DNA from: Anaeromicropila populeti | Lineage (GTDB): Bacteria; Bacillota; Clostridia; Lachnospirales; Lachnospiraceae | Reading direction: 5' to 3' | Assembly: GCF_900112775.1 (NCBI RefSeq) | Contig: NZ_FOYZ01000008.1 | Span: 1-42,883 of the forward strand | DNA: 42,883 nucleotides | Shown here: piece after piece, positions 24,135 to 33,800 of the stretch | Numbering within the stretch: the stretch's first letter is position 1 | Layout of the letters: each line of letters starts with the position of its first letter | Translations under genes and position numbers: made by a program | The notes under the pieces: generated by a model | What the model saw: the letters and a program-made list of their open reading frames with translations, nothing else | Told to the model about the DNA's origin: nothing | The model's database searches: none

Positions 24135-25028
24135 TTAATTTTGATTTCTTAATGTTGTATCTATACGATTCCACATTTCCTCCAGTGCCCTTTTTGCACT
24201 ACTTTCAGAAAATTCTGTAACAGGCTTTAAAGAATTAATAGCCTCCATTACCGTTTTGTCAAATGGGATTCTTCCTGCCAGATAAATGTTTTTCTCTTTT
24301 GCATATGCCTCAATTTCATATGTCATGTCCAGATTGATATCATATTTATTAATACATACCATAACATACGTATCAAAATGCTCTGTCAGCTCATATACAC
24401 GTTTTAAATCTTCCAGTCCAGATTTTGTCGGCTCTGTTACTATTAGAACGGCATCTGAACCTGTGATAGAAGCAATAACAGAACATCCGATACCTGGAGA
24501 ACCATCAATAATGATAATACTTTTGTCTAATGATAACATATTTTCCTTTGATATCAAATCCTCTTTTAAAAAGTTTTTTACATTTTTTCTTAACTGTGTT
24601 ACTAATTTCCCTGAACCATCACTACCCACTTCCATCGTAGCCCTAGATACAATTCCATTTTTAATTTCTGTTAGAAAGGTATCTGCTGTTTTTTCATCCC
24701 TCAAAGTAATTGCATCTGCCGGACATATCAGGGTACAAGCTCCACACCCCTCACAGACAAAGGAATCAATTATTCCTTCCTTGATTGCTCCAAATTTGCA
24801 GACCGTTTCACACTTTCCACATTTTATACATAACTCTTGTTTAATCTCTGTCGTCTTACCGCCAAAAAAATCATTTTGTTCTCTGTCCGTTCCAGGATAA
24901 AAGAGGTATAAATTTGGTGCATCTACATCGCAGTCAACTTTCACTCTATTTTCTGCCAGTTGGGATAGTGCGGCTACTACTGTTGTTTTACCCGTTCCGC
25001 CTTTTCCACTTATTACAACTAGTTCCAA
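24135..25028 (-). CDS. MinD/Mrp-type ATPase with inserted 2x[4Fe-4S] ferredoxin domain (copy 1)
   Basis: 297 residues. Deviant Walker A in VISGKGGTGKTTVVAAL, then an inserted ferredoxin domain with CIKCGKCETVCKFGAI and CEGCGACTLICPADAI, and the Walker B-like IIIIDGSPGIGC. The start is TTG 25028, with AGGAGG eight bases away, overlapping the previous gene by 10 bases. The tandem arrangement with a paralogue suggests the two ATPases act as a pair. Known members are thought to move or assemble iron-sulfur or other metal clusters; the client is unknown. Confidence 0.9.
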   Translation of the reverse strand: MELVVISGKGGTGKTTVVAALSQLAENRVKVDCDVDAPNLYLFYPGTDREQNDFFGGKTTEIKQELCIKCGKCETVCKFGAIKEGIIDSFVCEGCGACTLICPADAITLRDEKTADTFLTEIKNGIVSRATMEVGSDGSGKLVTQLRKNVKNFLKEDLISKENMLSLDKSIIIIDGSPGIGCSVIASITGSDAVLIVTEPTKSGLEDLKRVYELTEHFDTYVMVCINKYDINLDMTYEIEAYAKEKNIYLAGRIPFDKTVMEAINSLKPVTEFSESSAKRALEEMWNRIDTTLRNQN

Positions 25029-25849
25029 CGAAATACCTCCTTCATCTTTTCTGCAATTTCCTCAAAAATCTTTTTGTACGATGACTCCTGACAAAGCATA
25101 CCACCTTTTGAATATATAATTGCGGCTTCCCTGCTATAAGGAACAGCCCCCAATAAAGGCGTCTGACTTTCTTTGCAATATTTTTTCACCATATTTTCTG
25201 TTTGATCATCTTTGTTAATAATAACACCGTAAGGAATGCTATATTTTTTAACTAATTCAATTGCCATTTTCATATCATGAAGTCCAAATTCAGAGGGTTC
25301 TGTCACTAATATTGCTGCATCGGCAAATCGTAAGGAATTCACCACATTGCAAGAGGTTCCTGGAGGACAGTCAATAAATTGTGTTTCCTCTGGCAGACTT
25401 GCCAGCAGCTTTTTGATAATAGGAACAGCCATTGGCTCTCCAATATTTAAAATCCCTCTTTCACATTGTATTTTCTCTGTCCTGCCTCGTTGAATTTTAC
25501 CTATTGCTCGCTTGCGAAATGTGACAGCATCTGCTTCACAAACTAGTTTACAGGCACCGCAGTCATGACATAATTTTTCAAACAGCACAATTTCTTTTCC
25601 CGCTTTTGCCAGCGCATGAAATTGACAGGCTTTTACACAGGCACCACATAGTGTACATGTTTCCTTGTGTATTTCTGGAACCTGTAGAAACACTTCTTCC
25701 TCATTTTCTAAAACAGGATTTAGAAAAATAAAACCATTTGGCTCTTCCACATCACAATCTATATAGGGAATGTTTAGAGTAAGGGCAAGATTGGTAGATA
25801 CTGTGGTTTTTCCAGTTCCACCCTTTCCACTAAGCACAGCTATTTTCAT
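25019..25849 (-). CDS. MinD/Mrp-type ATPase with inserted 2x[4Fe-4S] ferredoxin domain (copy 2)
   Basis: 276 residues. Same architecture as its downstream paralogue: VLSGKGGTGKTTVSTNLAL, CTLCGACVKACQFHAL, CHDCGACKLVCEADAV and FIDCPPGTSCNVV. The Cys spacing predicts two [4Fe-4S] clusters. GEPMAVPIIKKLL and VTEPSEFGLHDMKMAIEL are family blocks. Ribosome site AGGAGG. It overlaps copy 1 by 10 bases, so the two are translationally coupled. Confidence 0.9.
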   Translation of the reverse strand: MKIAVLSGKGGTGKTTVSTNLALTLNIPYIDCDVEEPNGFIFLNPVLENEEEVFLQVPEIHKETCTLCGACVKACQFHALAKAGKEIVLFEKLCHDCGACKLVCEADAVTFRKRAIGKIQRGRTEKIQCERGILNIGEPMAVPIIKKLLASLPEETQFIDCPPGTSCNVVNSLRFADAAILVTEPSEFGLHDMKMAIELVKKYSIPYGVIINKDDQTENMVKKYCKESQTPLLGAVPYSREAAIIYSKGGMLCQESSYKKIFEEIAEKMKEVFRWN

Positions 25850-25879
25850 TGACCTTTACCTCCTGTTGCAGCATCATTT

Positions 25880-26242
25880 TTAATGATTACCATGATGAGC
25901 CATTCCTGGTAAATTGATTTCTGAAAGTTCTCCCTTTTGGAACAGTTCAATTGCACTGTCTACTGGCATTACACCACAGCTATATGCTTTCATTCCTGCT
26001 TTTTCCACTAGTTCAAATGCGTTAGGTCCCAGATTTCCAGTAATAATAACCTGCACACCCTCTTCTATCACCTGATTCGCTGCTGCAATCCCTGCACCAC
26101 CACCAGCTTTGGCACCTTCATTTTCTAAAACGACTGCCTGCTCTGTTTCCGTATCATAAATATAAAAATATTCACTTCTTCCAAATCTTTTATCCAGCAT
26201 GTCTTCTGAACTTTTTCCCGTTGTCGAAACAACAATTTTCAT
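25880..26242 (-). CDS. NifX/NifB-C-terminal-like metallocluster protein (first gene of operon)
   Basis: 120 residues, PF02579 type: MKIVVSTTGKSSEDMLDKRF, FYIYDTETEQ, a glycine-rich AKAGGGAGIAAANQVIEE, VQVIITGNLGPNAFELVE and a His-containing end (MAHHGNH). The ribosome site is GAGAGG. It opens the six-gene operon and sits directly behind the promoter/palindrome at 26293-26339. Confidence 0.9.
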   Translation of the reverse strand: MKIVVSTTGKSSEDMLDKRFGRSEYFYIYDTETEQAVVLENEGAKAGGGAGIAAANQVIEEGVQVIITGNLGPNAFELVEKAGMKAYSCGVMPVDSAIELFQKGELSEINLPGMAHHGNH

Positions 26243-26292
26243 GTATTTTCCTCTCTTTCTTAATGTTTTGGTTATAACACAGTTTTTATTTT

Positions 26293-26339
26293 TGGCATAT
26301 GCTATTTATTATACTAGCACTTTTTTGAGTTATTGTCAA
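26293..26339 (-). promoter_or_regulatory. Promoter and palindromic operator of the NifX/ATPase operon
   Basis: Minus strand TTGACA (26334-26339), then TAGTAT at 17 bases or TATAAT at 20 bases, directly followed by AATAGCATATGCCA (26293-26306), which covers the start-site region. The same element, AATAGCATATGCTA, lies at the same place in the promoter of the C_GCAxxG_C_C gene. A co-regulator, perhaps the DUF134 protein, could bind it. Confidence 0.6.
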
Positions 26340-26367
26340 ATGCCAATAATGGGTTATAGTTTAAAGT

Positions 26368-26445
26368 GTGTGTTCCACACAATTGCCCATCGTCCTGCAC
26401 CCTGTTTTTTAGGGTGCTAGGAAATGGGGAGCAATTTCCTAGCAC
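26368..26445. other. Cluster of three hairpins, function unknown
   Basis: GTGTG-TTC-CACAC (26368-26380); GCACCCT and AGGGTGC around a 7-base loop (26397-26417); GTGCTAGGAAAT paired perfectly with ATTTCCTAGCAC around an 8-base loop (26414-26445). The last two share GTGC and so are partly exclusive, like attenuator or switching structures. It lies between a terminator and the NifX promoter. I know no matching RNA family; a small RNA, a mobile repeat or a relic are all possible. Confidence 0.5.
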
Positions 26446-26452
26446 ATTAAAA

Positions 26453-26491
26453 AAGTATTACAAAAATCCTTATCAGATTCTTGTAATACTT
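26453..26491 (-). terminator. Rho-independent terminator after the pseudogene
   Basis: A 16-bp stem with one mismatch (26453-26468 with 26476-26491) and a 7-base loop, followed on the minus strand by TTTTTT. It ends the transcript of the frameshifted gene at 26557. Confidence 0.82.
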
Positions 26492-26556
26492 CTTACTTAA
26501 ATGAATTATTATAAAATAATCGGCTGACCTTCTGCTCTATTCACTAAGTTCCTGAT

Positions 26557-27194
26557 TTACTCTTTATAGAAGCCATTTGCACATATATACCAATTCGCAA
26601 TGCATTCCCCACCCCAATCCGTATACAAAAGAACATATGGATAGTTTCTTATTTTTTCTGTATATGGAATAGTACAGATGGTCCAACAAGTTGTATCTTC
26701 CGGTTTACGTTGTGATAACTTCCACAAATCGGTCATTCCTTTTTCAAAGAGTCCTATTTTATCATAGATATCCTCTGTCACAAATATGACACAGTAAGGA
26801 ACATCTGACATTTTAACTGGTTTTCCTCCATTTACATAAAGTTCAATCACTAACTCATCCTTTTCTTTCAGATGTTCTATATTCAATGATCTGAGCGCAA
26901 CATAATTGATAATTGCATAATAATGAGTCCTTTCAAATTCTGCTTCTTCTTTTATACTGTCATTTGCTAATGGATTGACTAAAACAACACTTTTACTGAT
27001 TTATCCTTATCTGTTAAAGATACCGTAACTTCTTGATGCAGACTTAATGAACCAACGCCAGAAACCCATGAATTTGCTTCTCCTACAGCATACTCATAAT
27101 TTCTTCCTACTCCAAATATACACTGCATATTTTCTAAATTCTGAGGATTATCTGGATCGTTATATACTACAAAGGGGGCGTCACAACGCCCCCT
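26557..27194 (-). pseudogene. Frameshifted, 5'-truncated gene of unknown family
   Basis: The 3' part reads openly from about 26998 to 26557 (for example NIEHLKEKDELVIELYVNGG, then CIANWYICANGFYKE). Upstream, another frame reads DAPFVVYNDPDNPQNLEN, FGVGRNYEYAVGEANSW and VTVSLTDKDKSVKV before a stop at about 26997. Both read as one continuous protein if a single extra base near GTAAAAGTGTTG is removed. A TTG at 26886 would give a 109-residue remnant but has no ribosome site. The 5' end is lost in the hairpin at 27171. I do not recognise the family; it is dead or a sequencing error. Confidence 0.65.
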
Positions 27195-27196
27195 TT
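27171..27196 (-). terminator. Perfect hairpin after the C_GCAxxG_C_C gene
   Basis: AAAGGGGGCGT pairs with ACGCCCCCTTT around a 4-base loop. On the minus strand it ends in TTTGTAG, 43 bases after the stop at 27239. The U tract is short but the stem is very strong. Confidence 0.75.
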
Positions 27197-27238
27197 ATTA
27201 TTACAGTTCTTTATATTAACCTTAGTAGAATTGTAATT

Positions 27239-27706
27239 CTATCTTTTCTGATTTTCCAGGATATACTTTTCCATAATATCTGCTGCCATTCCAACCAACT
27301 CCACACAAGGTCTCTTCTTATAATACTCTGCGGTGCGCAGCTCTGGAACTGGACTGTCCTTACCCTGTCCAAGCCCCAGCAGTTCCCTGCAAATGATGGA
27401 GCGATTTGACTCCTCAAATTTCCTGGCAAGCAATTGAATCCTTTCATAATGCTTAGTCTTAGAAATCTGATCCTTTGGTTCTGTATATCCATAGACCATA
27501 CCTGCCACCATAAACATGCCAGTTACAGCACCACAAACTTCTCGTAACCTACCCATTCCTCCTCCAAAGGATGAGCTGAGCTTTGCAGCAGTTTCCCTAT
27601 CCATTTCGTACTCATCACAAAATGCTAAAAATACTGACTGAGAACAGTTATAACCTTGTTTAAATAAATCCATTGCAATTTCTGAATGTGTTTTTTGTGT
27701 ATCCAT
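27239..27706 (-). CDS. C_GCAxxG_C_C-family redox-type protein
   Basis: 155 residues from ATG 27706, which follows AGGAAAG at about eight bases; an ATG six codons earlier lacks a site. The family motifs of PF09719 are present: FKQGYNCSQSVFLAF, SSFGGGMGRLREVCGAVTGM (the G-C-A core) and late Cys in IICRELLG and KKRPCVELVG. Members are small proteins often next to redox or electron-transfer genes; the reaction is unknown. It has its own promoter and a strong terminator. Its promoter carries the palindrome shared with the NifX operon, which points to a joint role in metal or redox balance. Confidence 0.88.
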   Translation of the reverse strand: MDTQKTHSEIAMDLFKQGYNCSQSVFLAFCDEYEMDRETAAKLSSSFGGGMGRLREVCGAVTGMFMVAGMVYGYTEPKDQISKTKHYERIQLLARKFEESNRSIICRELLGLGQGKDSPVPELRTAEYYKKRPCVELVGMAADIMEKYILENQKR

Positions 27707-27744
27707 ACTGCTTACTTTCCTCATTTCCCAAAATAATTAATTTG

Positions 27745-27790
27745 TAGCATATGCTATTAATCATTTTATCATAAAAAGAAAATTAGTCAA
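27745..27790 (-). promoter_or_regulatory. Promoter and palindrome of the C_GCAxxG_C_C gene
   Basis: Minus strand TTGACT (27785-27790), 16-base spacer, TAAAAT (27763-27768), then AATAGCATATGCTA (27745-27758) across the likely start site. AGCATATGCT is a perfect 10-bp palindrome. It matches the NifX operon element in sequence and in place. Confidence 0.6.
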
Positions 27791-27802
27791 AGGTTATACT
27801 TT

Positions 27803-30800
27803 TTATTTTATGATAATCTCAACCTTTTTCACACACTTTCTATTGTCTTTGGAGCGAACCGTTATGGTAACAGTCTTTCCTCTGCCAGCAGCCTTTGTTG
27901 TAATCACTCCATCCTCAGAAACTGTTGCGTACTTTGTATTGCTTGAAGTATATATTAGCTTCTTGTTAGTTGCTGTAGATGGATATACAGTTGCAGAAAG
28001 TGTTACGGTATCTTTTGCATTTACCAATACTGAACTTTCTTCCACTGCAATCTTCGTAACAGGTTTTACAATTGTTACCTTGACTTTTCTGGAATACACT
28101 GTCACCTTCTCAATATCCTTTGTAGTATCATTACTGCTAATCTTTACAAAATAATATCTGGTTCCTGTTGCAGTACCACTTGGTGTATAACTTGCTGCCG
28201 TTGCGCCCGTAATTGCCTTTGCTCCTTTATACTTGTTTGCAGTATTATAAAACCACTGATATGTTACATTTTCGCCTGTCGCACTAACCTTTAGAGTTTT
28301 TACTTTACTTCCTGGTTTATAAGTATAGGTTTTTATTGCATTTCCTTTTCCCTTTTGTAAATTTGCATCAATCACTGGTTTTTCAGGCCTTGTAGGGATT
28401 TTAGTTGGCTCTGGCGTTATACTTGGCGTTGGTGTTGTACTTGGTGTTGGCATCGTACTTGGCGTTGGTGTTGTACTTGTTGTTGGCGTTGTACTTGGTT
28501 TTGGCGTTTTAGTTGGTTTTGGTGTTGGCGTCTGAACCGGTTCCTCTTCTCCTGCAATCAACACTCCATCCACAATAAGCTTAATATTACTAAAGGTAAC
28601 ATCTGCATTTCGTGCAGCAAACATACCAACGTAAATATATTCTGAATCAATACTTGTCAATTGAAAATCAAATCCAGCTGTTATTGTCTGTTCCTTCCCA
28701 AATGTGCAGGCATAACCGTCGGAATTACTCTGAATTTTTAAGTCAATTGTATCTCCCGCACTAATGGTATTTGCACAAGTTCCTCCCTGTGTCAGTACTC
28801 CGCTTTTTCTAGCAAAGCAATTCCAAACGGAACCTGTCTTAGTTAATTTTAAAGGAGCGGCTGCAACATAGTCTCCTAAAAGCCCATTTAAATACGTATC
28901 AATATACATTTCATCACGAGCCATTAGCCCAAAGGAAACCTGATCATTTAATGCAAAACTATTAACCGTTGCTGTTGCTGATATCGTAAACTGGCTTCCT
29001 ACTGGTACTTTATAATAGTACATTGCCAGACCATCTACACTGCTTGCAATCTTTCCTTTATTATTTTTCACTGCAATGTTTATATTTCCTTCTGGCATTT
29101 CTGTAAGTACAAAGTTATCTGTGCTTGGGGCAACACCTCCAATATCACCAAATACGGTTCCTTTCCATACTCCGCAGTCAGTCCATAGCTGACTGTCCGG
29201 CAGATTAGAATCATATCCCTTTTCCACATAGTCTGGATTGGATACCAAATATACCGCTTTGGTTGGAGCCGAGGCAATTTGAGAAGTAATTACATACTCT
29301 GATAAACCACTTATATTTAGCTCTTTTATGGTTTTTGCTATAAAGTAGGCATTATAAAATGCTCCCCAAATATTTGTATGTGTATTATCCACCGAATTCT
29401 GATTACTTGATGTCCATGCATGTAAATAAATAGTTTCACTTGCACCAAGGGAATCATATAGATTTTTTGTCAAGGTTGTCATATCCACAACTGGAATGTT
29501 GAGAGCAGTTCCCAAATTACGGATTGCCTGCGAATAGTCACCACCTTCATAATCGCCAGAAGCTGCTGTAACGTGAAGCTGGCTGTCTGACCAAACTCCT
29601 GTGGCAGTTCTTCTTACAATCGGTGTACATAGAATTGTGGTACAACCCTTATCCTTTGCTAGCTTCACATAATTTTCATATAGAGAATTAGCAAAAGTTC
29701 CTGCTTCCAAATACGTACCATTTGGGTTTGTAAATCTCTCTGCCTCTGTTTTTTCGTCGTTGTGACCAAATCCAATAAACAGATAATCTCCCTCTGCCAT
29801 ACCTGCCAGCAAGGTTTGATATTCTGTACTTGTCGTAAAGCTTTTTGAACTGGTTCCAGAAATAGCCAGGTTCTTTACTTCAAAAGCATTGCTGTCAAAA
29901 TATTTATCCAGTTGAGTTCCCCATCCATAACGCGGATAATAATAGCTGTCTGAAAATGCACTGACCGTAGAATCTCCAATTACCCATATTGTATGCTTTA
30001 CTGGAACTTCTGGCTCGTCTTCATAGCTGCCAATTGCCTGAATTAAATTCTGTCCCACATTAGTCCAATATTGAGATACAACGGATGTATAATTTCCATC
30101 AGCGTCCATTTCATAAGCAGTTAGCTGACCGCTTCCATTTACAGTAAATAATACACTGCCATCCGTATTTTCCCCCAGAACCTGTGCTGGAATTTTAATT
30201 GCGTGAGAGATGTTTAAGCTCATTGTCTGAATATTCTGTGCGATATAAGCTGCGCTGATAAATCCGCCAAGTTTACTACTATGAGTCTTTTCTCCTGCTG
30301 CCATAAGAAGCGTTCCATACCCAGAGACTCCATTTGCTGCTGAAGGATCTGCTTTGTAAGCCTCTTCATACATTTTCTTAGTCAATTCAAATCCATCAAT
30401 TAATAATACATTTTCTTCTTCTGCCAGCTGCTTTACCGCAGTTACATATGCATTATCTGTTGTAACCTGAGTTGCAGTTGTGGCATCTGTAGAATCATGA
30501 TGTGCTTTAATGGTTCCATTTTCGTCATAATACATTCTAGATACAGGAGTTACCAGAACAGGAATCGCTCCTTTATCCTTAGCCGCCTGAATATATTGAG
30601 ATAAATACCATTTATAGGTTCCGCCGCAATCATAAGAATAGAAGGTGTCTCCATATTTTTCCAGCAAAGAAGAAGGTGTTGCAACTTCTGTTCCTGCTGT
30701 TACTGGATAAATTCCATTTGCATCTGGTGTCCCAAGCGGAACGTATCTATCCTCTAAATATCCAGAACTGTTCGAACAATCATTATGTCCAAACTGTATA

Positions 30801-33800
30801 AATAAATAATCACCCTCATCTAAATTCTCTTTGATTTTATCAAGAGAACCTTCATTGATAAAACTTCTTGAACTTCTTCCCCCATTTGCATAATTAATCA
30901 CTTTTACACTGCTGCTGTCAAAAAAGCTTTGTAAATATTCGCCCCAAGAGCCCATACTCAATGCAGTTCCACCATTATACATGCCTTTTGCAGAATAATC
31001 CTTTACCGTAGAATCACCAGCAAGAAAAATGTTTACTCCATCTCCTAACTCAATATCTCCTGTTCCCTGTTCTGGATTTTCATATCCGTCCCTTACAAGA
31101 GCTTCTAGCTGAGATGATTTTTCAGTTGCCTTCTTTCCACTGATTGTTTCAGGTATTACAACAACTTTTATATAATTTCCTATATCATCTGCTGTAATCG
31201 TATATGTTTTGTCTACAAGTGCAGTAGAACTTTTTACTAAAGTTTCAACACCATTTTGATCTACACGATACCACCTGATTACGGAAGCGTCATTTTTATC
31301 ATTATCACCAAGGGCGTAGCCTGCTGTTAATTTATGCCCTGGATATGGCGCATTCATGTCCCCGTTATCAATTAAATAAGGAACGGTAGAAAATGAAAGT
31401 TCTGCGTTATCCTCTAAATAATAAGACGGAACCCAACCATCAAAATAACCAGACAGACTAAATGCTGGTTCTTCACTTACAACACCTGCTGTTCTGCCTG
31501 AAATATTTACATCTGAACCATCCATTGAAGTGGTATTGTACTCTACGTAATTTGCATTTTCTGGTGCATTGCCACTCATTGATGTCCAGCCTGCATCCAG
31601 AATCAGACCCGAATAAGCCAACTTAGTATTTAAGAAAGCCACCCTTGCACTAGCTCCCCATGGTCTTCCAAAATAACTTGGGGAAACTGTAAACCCTTCC
31701 TCAGTGTTTGCCGTAATGGAACAATTTCGAAACATATAACCATTAGGAGCATTATCTGGTCTTGCAGCCGTTAAATAAGCACTGGTGCTTCCTTCTGTAT
31801 AGCCATAGAAACTTAATTCACAGCCATCAAATAAAACATCTCCATCTCCAAAAATATAATCTGTATTTCCTTCAATAAAACAGTTTTTATAATATCCGTT
31901 TGTGTTTCCACTTCCTGTATACAGGGTATCCTGACTTCCTAAAAAGGAACAGTTATAAAACTCTGTATAATCTGCATCTACACATAATGCAGTAGCTCTT
32001 TCTGTGGCTTTCTTAGATGCCACGTCCACACCGTATTTTCTTTCAAAAGAAATTGCCTCTGAACCACTTATTTCTACCCCATCTGCTATTTCTTCATCTG
32101 TTATATAACGGTTAAAGGAGGCTTCAAACGTAATGTTTTCTGCACGGAATGCAGTTGCCGTACCCTTTACATAGGTTGCAACCCCCCACTTTGCCGCGAT
32201 TGCCTTTTTATATTGGTCAAACGCATTTTCCTCGTTATAATATCCAGTTGAATCTGCACTATAGTATTGATAACCAATTCCGTAATACCAAGTCAGCTTT
32301 ACTTCTTTCTCTGGCTCGTCATTTACAAAGGAAAGATATGGTGTTTCAATAATAATTTGTTCTCTATAGACACCTGGTGCAATATGAACTGTAATTCTTT
32401 CTGCCTCGCTGGAAGGATTCATTGCCTTACAAGCAGCGACTGCCTCTTTTACTGTATCGTAGTTATGTGCCTTCTCACTATATCCCACATAAACATCACT
32501 CACTCTTTCTATTGGAGTAATAGTCGTATCTGTTGAAACGAAAAATAAATTTTTAGTGACAGCACTGCTGTTTACTACAACATGAGTATGTGTCACGTAG
32601 CCATCTACTGTTGCTTCCACAGAATATGCACCATTTCTTAACTGTACCACATAGCCGTCTGCCGAAGCAGTTCCACTATAACGATATCCATCCTCTTCAT
32701 TAATGAATTCTATGTTAGAAACCGTTTTTTCATCAGGAAGATTTACAAAAGACCCTGTCACCTGATAATTCTGTTTTTTTACCACCTCTATATCTTGAAC
32801 CACATCAGTAGAAGAATTCACCATTCCACCTGATGTAATCTGATAATCATTTACCCCTGTCATAACCGCCTGGTATTCCACATCTGGCTCTAAAATCCCA
32901 TTAAAAGTTAAGTCTTGGCCAATTGTCAATATAACTGGATCTACAGCAGCTCCTTCTTCTGGTTTCATTTCAATTGCCAGATTTGTTTTGTCATATTCAG
33001 AATCAAATCCAACAATACTTCCTGTATAGGAATACGTTGTCTTTTCTTCAACCTCCAGTATAACACCTGTTTTTCCTGACAACACTTCCTCTACAACAGG
33101 TGAAATCAATTTGCTTTCTGCTGTAAATCCAAAACCAACAGCTCCTGACAAAACAGCTGTATACGTATATCCTGGCGCCAGTATTACCTGAAAATCCATT
33201 CCATTTAAAACTGCTTCTGTTTTCTTTCCTGTCGTATTATTGGTAAAACTCACCGTATACCCTGACGGATTTGTATCACCTAATTCAATTGTTCCACTTA
33301 CTAATATACCTGGTGTTCTGACAGCCCTATAGTAAATCGGTTTACCTGCTGCTGCACCTGCATATATTTTATAGCTTCCATCAAAGTCAGCTACAAAGTC
33401 GTACCTGCCTGGTGTATTACTAAATTCCTCTTCCACCAGCTGTTCCCCATCACTTCCTAGATATTTGAAAAATAACTGGCCTGTTACCGCATTGGATGAA
33501 CCCATATAAACTGTAATTCTATCGCCTGCATTCACATTGCTTATCGTAAGACACCTTCTGGACTCTCCACCTGTACCGTTACAATAGTATATTCCGTTAG
33601 ATGTATAACCATCTGAAAAAGAATATGTACTCAGCCCGTAAGAACCATAACTTTTTGTACAGGCAGGATCGTTAATATACAACCTGTCGTTTGCGGTGTA
33701 TGTAATAGATAAATCTCCGAACCCCATTTCCGTCGTTCCATCTACTGCAACAAATTTTCCGCTTACAACACAAGCTGCATCATTCCAGTCTGCTGCTTGT

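Noticed and set aside
24286-24900. Plus-strand open frame of 204 codons
   Set aside because: Antisense to the ferredoxin-domain ATPase gene, whose motifs are clear; no family resemblance and no ribosome site.
26368-26445. Known riboswitch class, such as a molybdenum-cofactor switch
   Set aside because: The stems do not match any core I can recall, and they lie upstream of the NifX promoter, not in its leader.
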